NCBI GenBank assembly: GCA_035327585.1 | Contig: DAOLDD010000012.1 | Coordinates: 33,203 to 97,202, forward strand | DNA from: JAMLJG01 sp035327585 | Lineage (GTDB): Bacteria; Verrucomicrobiota; Kiritimatiellia; CAIVKH01 | Direction of reading: 5' to 3' | DNA: 64,000 nucleotides | Shown: positions 18,204-25,996 of the stretch, piece by piece | How positions within the stretch are numbered: position 1 is the stretch's first letter | How the letters are laid out: each line of letters opens with the position of its first letter | Translations under genes and position numbers: made by a program | Notes under the pieces: model-generated | What the model was told of the DNA's origin: nothing | The model's database searches: none | What the model saw: only the letters and a program-made list of their open reading frames with translations

Positions 18204-19553
18204 CTACGCTTCTGAATGGTTGCGCCATTCTTCGGCGATCAGGGTCACCGGGTGTGCGACGCGGATTGGGAGATTCCGTTCCTTCAGCATGGCGCGAATT
18301 TGTCCCATGCAGCCTGGATTGGCCACGGCGAGCACGGCGGCCCCGGTATCGCTGATGTGTCCCGCTTTGCGCACGCCGAGTTTGCGAGCCTGTTCGGGCT
18401 GGGTGATATTGTAAACACCCGCGCTGCCGCAGCACCACGTGCTTTCGGGCAGGTCGACCCACTCATACGTCGCGAGGGATTTCAACAGGCGACGTGGCGC
18501 GGCGGCGATGCGCTGGCCATGCACAAGGTGACACGCATCCTGGTAGGCCAGTTTTTGACGCGATTCCGGCGTCGGGCGAAGTTTCGGCCAGCGCTCCTGT
18601 TGTTCGACCAAGTACTCGTTGATATCCCTTATGCGGTGGTCCCAGGCCGCGGCACGATAGCGGTATACGGGATCGTCCGACAGGAGCTGGCGGTAGTGGC
18701 GGATATGTGAACCGCATCCCGCGGCGTTGGTGATGATCGCATCAAACGCGCAGGGGTCCATCGCATCGAGATTGACCCGGGCCAGCGCGCGGGCGCCTTC
18801 GATGTCTCCATTGTGGGCGTGCAACGATCCGCAGCATTGTTGCTTGGGGGGAATGACCACCCGGCAGCCGATGCGTTCGAGCACTTCGACCGTCGCCCGA
18901 TTAACATCGGCGAAGGCAATGTCCTGCACGCACCCGGCCAACAGGGCGACGCGTGGGCCGCCACCGTGGCTTTTCGTGATGTAGCCCATCTGCGTGAAGG
19001 GCAGGGAAATGGCCGGGGACAACGGTTCCAGATCGGCGAGTTGTGTGGACATGAGCCGGATCAGGCCCAACCGTTTGGCCGCCGCTTGCAAGCCGGAGCG
19101 CTGCGCGATCCACAGCAGGCGGGCCACCGCGCGCAAACGGCGTCGCGAGGCGAACAGGTATGTCATCAAAAAACGACGGGCGAAGGATCGCCGGGGTGTT
19201 GCGAGCAGGCCGGATGCTTCGACGTCGGCGCGCGCGGCCTCGAGCATCGGCGCGTACCGGACATCCGCCGGACACGCCGTCTGGCAGGCAAGACATCCGA
19301 GGCAGTAGTACATTTCCTTCGCGAAGTGGGGCCCGATGCGACTTTCGCCGGCGGCCACCGCTTTCATCATGGCGATGCGTCCGCGCGGGCTCGAGTTCTC
19401 GTTTTTTGTTTCGTCATAGGTGGGGCAGGTCGGCAGGCACATGCCGCAATGGATGCACGTTTGGAGGATCGAGAAATCGAGCGCGGCAAGGCGGGAAACC
19501 TTGCCGGGAATATCGGGCGATGGCGGAGAGGATGCCGGAAGGGCGCCGCTCAT
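18204..19553 (-). CDS. GlcF-like iron-sulfur subunit of glycolate/lactate oxidase
   Basis: A 449-residue (Fe-S)-binding protein. Two ferredoxin-type clusters are visible near the N-terminus (CIHCGMCLPTCPTY and CLGCLACQTACP). Two CCG domains follow (PPKQQCCGSLHAHNG and STWCCGSAGVYN). This is the GlcF architecture, passing electrons from a flavin subunit to the quinone pool. It overlaps the GlcD-like gene by one base and has no glcE-like gene beside it, so the complex may have two subunits. Last gene of the leftward IclR operon. With an isomerase and a rhamnosidase nearby, the substrate could be lactate from deoxy-sugar breakdown (inference). Confidence 0.9.
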   Translation of the reverse strand: MSGALPASSPPSPDIPGKVSRLAALDFSILQTCIHCGMCLPTCPTYDETKNENSSPRGRIAMMKAVAAGESRIGPHFAKEMYYCLGCLACQTACPADVRYAPMLEAARADVEASGLLATPRRSFARRFLMTYLFASRRRLRAVARLLWIAQRSGLQAAAKRLGLIRLMSTQLADLEPLSPAISLPFTQMGYITKSHGGGPRVALLAGCVQDIAFADVNRATVEVLERIGCRVVIPPKQQCCGSLHAHNGDIEGARALARVNLDAMDPCAFDAIITNAAGCGSHIRHYRQLLSDDPVYRYRAAAWDHRIRDINEYLVEQQERWPKLRPTPESRQKLAYQDACHLVHGQRIAAAPRRLLKSLATYEWVDLPESTWCCGSAGVYNITQPEQARKLGVRKAGHISDTGAAVLAVANPGCMGQIRAMLKERNLPIRVAHPVTLIAEEWRNHSEA

Positions 19554-20926
19554 CAGAAAATCTTCCCGGGATTCAGAATGCCGTTGGGATCGAGGGCGGA
19601 TTTGATCGCCTGGTGCAGACGAAGTCCGGTGGCATCGACCACCAGGGGTAGAAATTCCTTTTTCGCGAGTCCGATGCCATGCTCGCCAGTGATGGTGCCG
19701 CCAAGCGCGACGGCTTTTTCGAAAATCTCCGTGAACGCGGCATGCACCCGTTTCATTTCCCCGGCATCGCGCTCGTCGGTCAGGAAGGTCGGGTGCAGGT
19801 TGCCGTCGCCCATATGCCCGAACGTGCCCACGCGCAGATGATGACGTTCCGCTGTTTCCTGGATGAACACGACCATCTCGGCCAGCCGGCTGCGCGGAAC
19901 GGTGGCGTCCTCGAGGATTACGGTGGGCGAACGTCGGGCCAGTGCGCTGAAGGCACTGCGTCGGGCCGTGCGCAGTTGCTCGGCGTCGGCGTTGGTTTCG
20001 GCGGTGCGAACAAACAAGGCGCCGTGATCCCTGGCAATCCGCGTCATGACCTCGGCTTCCTCCGCGACAACGGCGGGGTGTCCGTCCGTCTCCATCAGCA
20101 GCAGCGCCCCGGCATCAAGGGGCAGGCCGATGTTGGCATATTCCTCGACGCACTGAATGGTCACACGGTCGAGGAACTCCAGGGTGCAGGGAATGACGGG
20201 GTGGGCAATGATAGCCGATACCGTGTCGGCCGCTTCGCGTATGGAAGCAAAGGAGGCGAGCAGGGTTTTGACCGCCGCGGGCTTCGGAAGGAGTTTCACC
20301 AGGATTTCCGTGATGATGCCGAGCGTTCCCTCCGAACCGATAAACAGATCCTTGAGCCGGTAACCGGCGGAGTCTTTCACGCAGGCCGAACCCGTTCGCA
20401 GGACATCGCCATTGGCCAGCACCACTTCCAATCCGAGAATGTAGTCGCGTGTGACTCCGTATTTCAGGCCGCGCAATCCGCCTGAGTTGTGGTTGACGTT
20501 GCCGCCGAGGGTCGAGATCGCCATGGAACCCGGATCAGGCGGGTAAAACAATCCATGGGCGAGAGCGGCACTGTTGAGCATCGCGGTGCGCACGCCCGGC
20601 TGAACGCGGGCCTGGAGATTGGCCGGGTCGACCTCGAGGATGCGGTCCATCTTCGCCAGGCAGAGAACCAGTCCATCCGGCACCGGCAGGGCGCTTCCAC
20701 TCAGGCTGGTGCCGGAACCACGCGGCACCACCGGTATGCGTTGCTGATTGGCCAGCCGCAGAACGCCGGCCACCTGGTCGCGGTTCCGGGGAAACACCAC
20801 CGCCGCCGGACGCTGGGTCATGGCCGCCGTCCCGTCGAAACCGTATGCGATCAACTGGTCCGGTTCGGCCAGCACGTGCTCCGCGCCGACGATTCCCGCG
20901 AGGGCTTCGATGGTCGATCTATTCAC
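19553..20926 (-). CDS. GlcD-like FAD-linked oxidase subunit
   Basis: A 457-residue flavoprotein of the GlcD/D-lactate dehydrogenase family. The FAD-binding PCMH segment carries VPRGSGTSLSGSALP (about residue 73), PPDPGSMAISTLGGNVNHNSGG and YGVTRDYILGLEVVLANGD. The C-terminal FAD-oxidase domain has GTFGHMGDGNLHPTF and GTITGEHGIGLAKKEFL. It oxidises a 2-hydroxy acid such as glycolate or lactate and hands electrons to the adjoining Fe-S subunit. Length and motifs are complete. It follows the isomerase-like gene by 36 bp in the same operon. Which hydroxy acid is used cannot be told from the sequence. Confidence 0.92.
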   Translation of the reverse strand: MNRSTIEALAGIVGAEHVLAEPDQLIAYGFDGTAAMTQRPAAVVFPRNRDQVAGVLRLANQQRIPVVPRGSGTSLSGSALPVPDGLVLCLAKMDRILEVDPANLQARVQPGVRTAMLNSAALAHGLFYPPDPGSMAISTLGGNVNHNSGGLRGLKYGVTRDYILGLEVVLANGDVLRTGSACVKDSAGYRLKDLFIGSEGTLGIITEILVKLLPKPAAVKTLLASFASIREAADTVSAIIAHPVIPCTLEFLDRVTIQCVEEYANIGLPLDAGALLLMETDGHPAVVAEEAEVMTRIARDHGALFVRTAETNADAEQLRTARRSAFSALARRSPTVILEDATVPRSRLAEMVVFIQETAERHHLRVGTFGHMGDGNLHPTFLTDERDAGEMKRVHAAFTEIFEKAVALGGTITGEHGIGLAKKEFLPLVVDATGLRLHQAIKSALDPNGILNPGKIF

Positions 20927-20962
20927 GATGAGGTTGCCCGGAATAAAGAATGGCGGCCCGGT

Positions 20963-22426
20963 TCAGGTGTGTGTTTCCGGCGTGGTCAATTCGCATTCGA
21001 TGCCGAGGCATTCGGCGACGCGCATGACCGCGCGGGCATGATGGCCGATGCCGAGGGCGAAGTGGTGGGTTGGTCCGGCTTTCACCCAGCGCTTCAGGAA
21101 GGTCCGCACGTCCGGAAGAAACCGGCCGTGTGTGTTGGTGTTGCCGGTGGCGGGAATCGGACGGTCCAACGACTCGCCCTCGGCCACGATGAATTTGAAT
21201 TTCCCGGCGGCGTTCACCCCGATGCTCAGCATGGTGATCGGCCCGGGCTTGATCCGGAATTCCACGCTCGCGCCCGATCCGGGCTTGCCGTGGTATTTTT
21301 TCAAACTGCGCAAGACCGGTCGCTCGGAGGCGATATTGATGTGGTGCGGTCCGTCATGCCCGACCAGCACGGTGTCCTGCGCGAAATCGATCGGATGGAA
21401 TTCCGCGAAACTGCCGCCGATGTCGAGCCGGTCCAGTATCATCATGGCCACGCAGGTCTTGATGTCGAATTCGCCGCACATCGGGAAGCCCGCCCCGGTC
21501 AGCAGCGAATTGCCGACAATCAGGTTGGTCATTAGTTCGCGGACCGGCGCGCCGGGTTCGCCTTCGTAATAGTAGGCGAGGCCGTCGAGTTGTTTCTCCT
21601 CGATCATCGTGTCCAGCGCGATGGCGGCCCGCGCCGCGACATCGAGATCCTTGTCCGTAAGCTTGCCGGTGATGGGGTCCACCTCCGGGTCCGGGGTGTC
21701 GAAGAAATTCAGGATCTCCTCTTTTTTGCGGGCGACGCGCGCCGGGTCCGGTTCCCGGTAGTGACGCATCAGGTCGTCGGGTTCGACGAGCGCGATGTGC
21801 GCGCCGAATGCGGCGGTGACCGCCGTCGGGTCGGCGTGCATGTCGAGCATGGATTCCAGCACGTGGCCCATCAGACCGAGCCGGGCCTTGCGAAGATCGT
21901 GCAGCACGCAGGCGATGTGGCACCACTCCACGAGATCCTCCTCAGCCTCGGCGTCGCCCTCCTCGTGGCCGAGAATCAGGTGCGGCGGACGCCGTCCCAT
22001 TCGGACGGCCACGCCGGTGAATTCGGGAACGGAGCAGAGGTCGTCGTTGACCAGTTGTTTGTAGGTCGTGCAGGTGGCGTAATCCAACGCCTTCAGCGGT
22101 TGCAGCGCCACGAGGACAATTGGGCAGCGAATGTCCCGCGCAAGAATCCCGAAGGTGGCGGACGTGGCGTAGGTCACCATATCCACGAACAGCAGGTCCA
22201 GATCGTCGGCCTGCATCCGCGGCAGGACGGCGTAGGTCGACGCGGCATTGTCCACCAGGCCGTAGTTGAAGACCTGTACCCCGGTGGCTTGCACGCGGGC
22301 GGTCAGAAGATTCATCTTCCGATGCATCTCGTCCAGCAGCCCTTCGAATTGCGGCCAGTAGACATGATGTCCGACGCCCACGATGCCGATTCGGGCGGTC
22401 AGCGGTTTTCTTCGTTGCACATGCAT
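20963..22426 (-). CDS. L-arabinose isomerase-like protein
   Basis: A 487-residue protein with the architecture of the arabinose/fucose isomerase superfamily. It has an N-terminal Rossmann-like start (IGIVGVGHHVYWPQFEGLLDE), a middle domain with GLAYYYEG and FPMCGEFDIKTCVAMMIL, and a C-terminal beta-rich domain with FHPIDFAQDTVLVGHDGPHH and THHFALGIGHH. These carry Glu and His residues like the metal ligands of AraA. It is divergent enough from AraA that the substrate may be another aldose, such as rhamnose or fucose. It begins 11 bp after the 860-residue protein in the IclR operon and precedes the hydroxy-acid oxidase pair. Confidence 0.72.
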   Translation of the reverse strand: MHVQRRKPLTARIGIVGVGHHVYWPQFEGLLDEMHRKMNLLTARVQATGVQVFNYGLVDNAASTYAVLPRMQADDLDLLFVDMVTYATSATFGILARDIRCPIVLVALQPLKALDYATCTTYKQLVNDDLCSVPEFTGVAVRMGRRPPHLILGHEEGDAEAEEDLVEWCHIACVLHDLRKARLGLMGHVLESMLDMHADPTAVTAAFGAHIALVEPDDLMRHYREPDPARVARKKEEILNFFDTPDPEVDPITGKLTDKDLDVAARAAIALDTMIEEKQLDGLAYYYEGEPGAPVRELMTNLIVGNSLLTGAGFPMCGEFDIKTCVAMMILDRLDIGGSFAEFHPIDFAQDTVLVGHDGPHHINIASERPVLRSLKKYHGKPGSGASVEFRIKPGPITMLSIGVNAAGKFKFIVAEGESLDRPIPATGNTNTHGRFLPDVRTFLKRWVKAGPTHHFALGIGHHARAVMRVAECLGIECELTTPETHT

Positions 22427-22437
22427 GGTGATTTTCC

Positions 22438-25020
22438 TTACCAGGTGATTAATACGGTTCCGGTGACATGGTGGACTTCAAGCCGATCTCCCAGCGCGTC
22501 GCGCTTGTGCTCGGGTTTCAGAAAGTTGCCGACCATGTAAGGCGCGGACGGATGCAGGAGAATGCGCACGCGGTCGGCTGATCCCGTTTCCGGGTAGAAG
22601 CGCAACGTGGCGTTGCGGAGTCCGAGCACCCGCAGGCGGCGGGACACGCCGATTTCACCGGAATGGTTGGCGATGCACGAGAGCTCGCCCGTCTCCTGTC
22701 CGTCCACGAACAGCCGGCATTCCCGATGCCAGGCGCGCGGCATTGTGTAGGTTGCCCGTCCGTTTTCCAGCCGGGTTTCGCATCCGACCAGCAGCGGCGC
22801 GCCCTGCGGCAGGCGCAGATGCAGCGTCGCCGTGGTTTCGGGAACATAGCCGGAGAAAAAGAATCCGTTGGCGTGGCGGGCGATGACCGAGAGCGGCTCG
22901 CGGGTGATGCGATCGCGCACCTCGATCGGCGTGCGTCCGGAATTTCCTGCGACGCCCGGCTCGAAGAGCATCGGATTCTCCTGATCCGGCCCGCGCATGG
23001 CGAAGCGAATATCGAAACCGAACCGTGACAGCAGAAAGCGGGGCAGTACGTCAGAGGGAAAATACGTCGCGGGGTCCAAGGGCCGCGGATGGCGTCCATG
23101 CGTATGGCAATCGAAGGTGTTGCTCCCGCGCACCCAGACCATATGTCCGGAACCAATGCGGCGTTCCGTTGCGAGGGCCTTTTCTTCTCCAGAAGTCGGA
23201 ATGGCCCGGGCTAGAAGGCGGACGGAGGGGTCGTCGGATCGCGCGACTTCACACAATGGCCCGGCCGAGGTCAGCGCGTCATGGCGCAGCAGGGACGGAT
23301 ATTCCGCATGGGTGAGGCGGTCGGATTCGAGATCGCTCGCGAAGCGGAAGTCGCCTTCCAACGGTTCTCCCGGTTGGACCCCAATCCAATCGCGCGTTGC
23401 CTTGTCCAGATGTTCGGTCGGCCCGTAAAGCAGCAGGCGACCGCCCTTCCGCACGGCGTCTTCCAACGCCGTCCGGGCGGGGCCGAGCAGCGCTGCCGTT
23501 GGGGCAACCAGAATGGATTCTTGAAACGCATGGGCGTTTGTTGGCCAAGCTTGGGCGAATGCGGTGGTGCTGATGACGGTGTGGAGGGGCAAGCCCCGGT
23601 TCACCGCGCCACGCATGAACCAGTCGCCGAAGAAGACCTCGGCCAGTCGGGGCGCGGGACCGAAGGTCATGTCGTGATACTCGTCGAAAGGATAAACCCA
23701 GACGAGCGGGCCGGGCTGATCGGGGGCGTCCCGGCGACCGGCCAGCAGGTGGGGAATCGCTTCGAGGGGCACCTGGTCCGGAAGGCAACCGTATGAATCG
23801 TCCGCGGTCAGGAATTCGAAGGAGGAGGGCGTTTGCGTGCGGCCGGTGCGATCGAGTCGGGCTACCGCGAGGGGAAGATAAATGTCGTGCGGCTCGCGTC
23901 CGTAGCGGTCGAGCCACGGACTGTTGAGCCACCAGGGATCGTGTATGTAGAGGCGGAACGGGAATTTCTCCTCGGGCGGCAACTCGGCGATGTGCGACAT
24001 CCAGCCGACCAGTTCGAGGCCGAAGTCGCCGTCAATCGCGGCCCAGGGGGAATTGGGCGGCGGGGTCAGGTTATACGATCCGCGATAAATATCGCGCAGG
24101 GGAACCGCGTCGCTCGACAGATCCATGCCGGTCGACAGATTGGTGCCGCGGGTCTCGATCACAAAATCGGGGCACTCGCGGCGGAAATCTTTCCAGAACG
24201 CCAGGCTCTTCGCGCGGATTTCCGGGATGCGGTCGGCCTTGAATTCCCTGCCGTCGAACAGTGGTCCCAGGTAGCCCCAGGTTTCGATGCCGAACCCGAA
24301 GCCGTTCGAAAACCAGATGTAGTCGAAACCGAGGTCGGTCAGGAAGTGGTGCGACTGGCGGCCGAGAAAGGCGCCAAACGATAGGCCTTCCGGAATGCCG
24401 GTTGGAAATCCCGCATACCGTCGGTTATCGGCACGCAACGTAGCGTAGCATCCGACAAAGGAGGCTCTGCCCATCGTTCCGCCCAAACAAATCTCCGGGT
24501 GTCGCTGATATTTGAATGGTGATTTGGCGAACTCGGGTCCGGGATCGAACGTGGCGCCAACCCGCACCGGCTTGCCGGTCACTTCGCCGCCGACCTCTTT
24601 CAAAATGCCCAACAACTGTTTGAGCCAGCCGTAGGTGAAGGTCGGCGGATGCGCCGTGTAGAGCACGTTGCGGCTGTGCAGATTTAGGCCTTCAGGATCG
24701 TTGGGGCTGGAGAGCACCGTTGGCTGGGTGTTCGAGGGCGTCGGGCCGGGGTCTTCGGTATCTTTTCCCCAATGCGCGACGCCCGACGGATTGGCGTGGC
24801 CGATGTAGCGAGCCCATTCGAAGGGCGCCTCCAGGTCGCCGGCATAGTCCAGAATCTCGGAACCGTCCGCCGACCACAACATCACCGAAATGCCGTCCGC
24901 TTCGCGGAGCAGGGGTTTCCACTGATCGAAAAGATGGCGGCAGACCGCCCGGACAGCCGGTTCCGATGCATCCTTGAACGGCTTCAAGCTCATTTCGAGC
25001 GTTACATTGTTCAGGCGCAT
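22438..25020 (-). CDS. Uncharacterised 860-residue protein, possible glycosidase
   Basis: I do not recognise a named family. The protein has no signal peptide and starts MRLNNVTLEMSLKPFKD. The N-terminal half looks like a TIM-barrel enzyme, with aromatic and acidic runs such as GFDYIWFSNGFGFGIETWG and HDPWWLNSPWLDRYGREPHD. The middle contains a glutamine-amidotransferase-like Rossmann stretch (ESILVAPTAALLGPARTALEDAV, GGRLLLYGPTEHLDKA), as in the beta-galactosidase trimerisation domain. The C-terminus is beta-rich. That order resembles GH42-type enzymes, so a glycosidase is the best guess. The ATG at 25020 is chosen because the reading upstream of it runs into the IclR gene. It lies 37 bp after that gene. 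No strong ribosome site is seen. Confidence 0.65.
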   Translation of the reverse strand: MRLNNVTLEMSLKPFKDASEPAVRAVCRHLFDQWKPLLREADGISVMLWSADGSEILDYAGDLEAPFEWARYIGHANPSGVAHWGKDTEDPGPTPSNTQPTVLSSPNDPEGLNLHSRNVLYTAHPPTFTYGWLKQLLGILKEVGGEVTGKPVRVGATFDPGPEFAKSPFKYQRHPEICLGGTMGRASFVGCYATLRADNRRYAGFPTGIPEGLSFGAFLGRQSHHFLTDLGFDYIWFSNGFGFGIETWGYLGPLFDGREFKADRIPEIRAKSLAFWKDFRRECPDFVIETRGTNLSTGMDLSSDAVPLRDIYRGSYNLTPPPNSPWAAIDGDFGLELVGWMSHIAELPPEEKFPFRLYIHDPWWLNSPWLDRYGREPHDIYLPLAVARLDRTGRTQTPSSFEFLTADDSYGCLPDQVPLEAIPHLLAGRRDAPDQPGPLVWVYPFDEYHDMTFGPAPRLAEVFFGDWFMRGAVNRGLPLHTVISTTAFAQAWPTNAHAFQESILVAPTAALLGPARTALEDAVRKGGRLLLYGPTEHLDKATRDWIGVQPGEPLEGDFRFASDLESDRLTHAEYPSLLRHDALTSAGPLCEVARSDDPSVRLLARAIPTSGEEKALATERRIGSGHMVWVRGSNTFDCHTHGRHPRPLDPATYFPSDVLPRFLLSRFGFDIRFAMRGPDQENPMLFEPGVAGNSGRTPIEVRDRITREPLSVIARHANGFFFSGYVPETTATLHLRLPQGAPLLVGCETRLENGRATYTMPRAWHRECRLFVDGQETGELSCIANHSGEIGVSRRLRVLGLRNATLRFYPETGSADRVRILLHPSAPYMVGNFLKPEHKRDALGDRLEVHHVTGTVLITW

Positions 25021-25057
25021 GGAATCGTTTCTTTGGGCGGGAGGCTCGGCGCCGCCA

Positions 25058-25816
25058 TCATCCCGACAGTTGTTTCCCGAATTCCGCCGCCGCCGCCAGC
25101 AACGCCCTGCGCGCCGCCATGCGTGCGGGGGCTCGAAAACGCGACAGCGGTGCGCTGCAACCGATGCCGAACAGGAAGTGTCCCGCGGTATCGAACACCG
25201 GGACCGCGACCGCGCCGATTCCACTTTGGCGCACATTGACGGCTTCCGCCCAACCGCGTTTGCGAACGAGCGCCAGCAGCGCGAGCAGTTCGTTTGGGGT
25301 TCGGGGCAACTCCGGTCCCAGGTCGTCCCGTTTCAGCGATCCGACATAGTGGCGGTGGACCGCTTCGTCCTGATGGGCGAGGGTCACCAGACCGGTCGCC
25401 ATCCGGTGCGGAGCCTTTGCCGGGCCGATTTCCGGCACCACGGCCAGCGCCTGATCGGCCTGGATGCCGTCCAGAACCACGACGTTCGTTCCGTCGTGCG
25501 CCATGACGGTCACGGTTTCGCCCAGTCGCGCATGCAGCCGCGCCAATCCCGGACGAATCGCTTCAACCAGCGCGCGCAGGGGATCCGACCCGCGGCCCAG
25601 CTCCATCGCCGTCCGGCCCAGGCGATAACCTCGGGACTCCTCGTCGAACGCAAGAAATCCCCTGGCCACCAGGGTGCGCAACAAGTCGTGCGCCGTCGGC
25701 GCTTTCAGGCCCGTCCTCCGGGCCAGTTCCCGCACGCCCACCGGTTTGCCGCCCGCCTTCCCTGCCTCCAGCAGCAGTCGAAGCGCCCGATCGACGGATT
25801 GAATCATGTTCGGCAT
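25058..25816 (-). CDS. IclR family transcription regulator
   Basis: A 252-residue regulator. A winged helix at residues 5-65 (VDRALRLLLEAGKAGG; VGVRELARRTGLKAPTAHDL) is followed by the IclR effector domain (GETVTVMAHDGTNVVVLDGI, then HRMATGLVTLAHQDE and IGAVAVPVFDTAGH). First gene of a leftward five-gene operon and divergent from the alpha-L-rhamnosidase gene. Direct repeats directly upstream of the start are the probable operator, so it may regulate both directions in response to the sugar or its product. ATG 25816 and the in-frame ATG 25807 are both possible starts. Confidence 0.9.
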   Translation of the reverse strand: MPNMIQSVDRALRLLLEAGKAGGKPVGVRELARRTGLKAPTAHDLLRTLVARGFLAFDEESRGYRLGRTAMELGRGSDPLRALVEAIRPGLARLHARLGETVTVMAHDGTNVVVLDGIQADQALAVVPEIGPAKAPHRMATGLVTLAHQDEAVHRHYVGSLKRDDLGPELPRTPNELLALLALVRKRGWAEAVNVRQSGIGAVAVPVFDTAGHFLFGIGCSAPLSRFRAPARMAARRALLAAAAEFGKQLSG

Positions 25817-25845
25817 TGTCGTACACTATTCGCTAATGCCGTACA
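25816..25845. promoter_or_regulatory. Direct repeats, probable IclR operator
   Basis: TTGTCGTACA (25816-25825) and ATGCCGTACA (25836-25845) match at 7 of 10 positions, sharing CGTACA, and their starts are exactly 20 bp apart, about two helical turns. They abut the regulator's start codon in the 180-bp gap shared with the divergent rhamnosidase gene. No other signal stands out in that gap. Confidence 0.45.
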
Positions 25846-25996
25846 TACTCGGATGGGGAGGCGTCGGGGTCAAGGGGGAAAGTTATCGACGGGCACCGAC
25901 TTCGGGCGGTGATGTCACGATGAGCATGCCCCGGTTTACCGTGAACGAGCTTGGCTTCACGGCGCAGTCCGCGGCATAGTGCGTGACCTTCGCGCT

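Noticed and set aside
22446..22458. ATTAATACGG inside the end of the 860-residue protein gene, resembling the regulon palindrome
   Set aside because: It lies in coding sequence, lacks the symmetric right half and the TTTGATAY box, and stands before no promoter that I can see.
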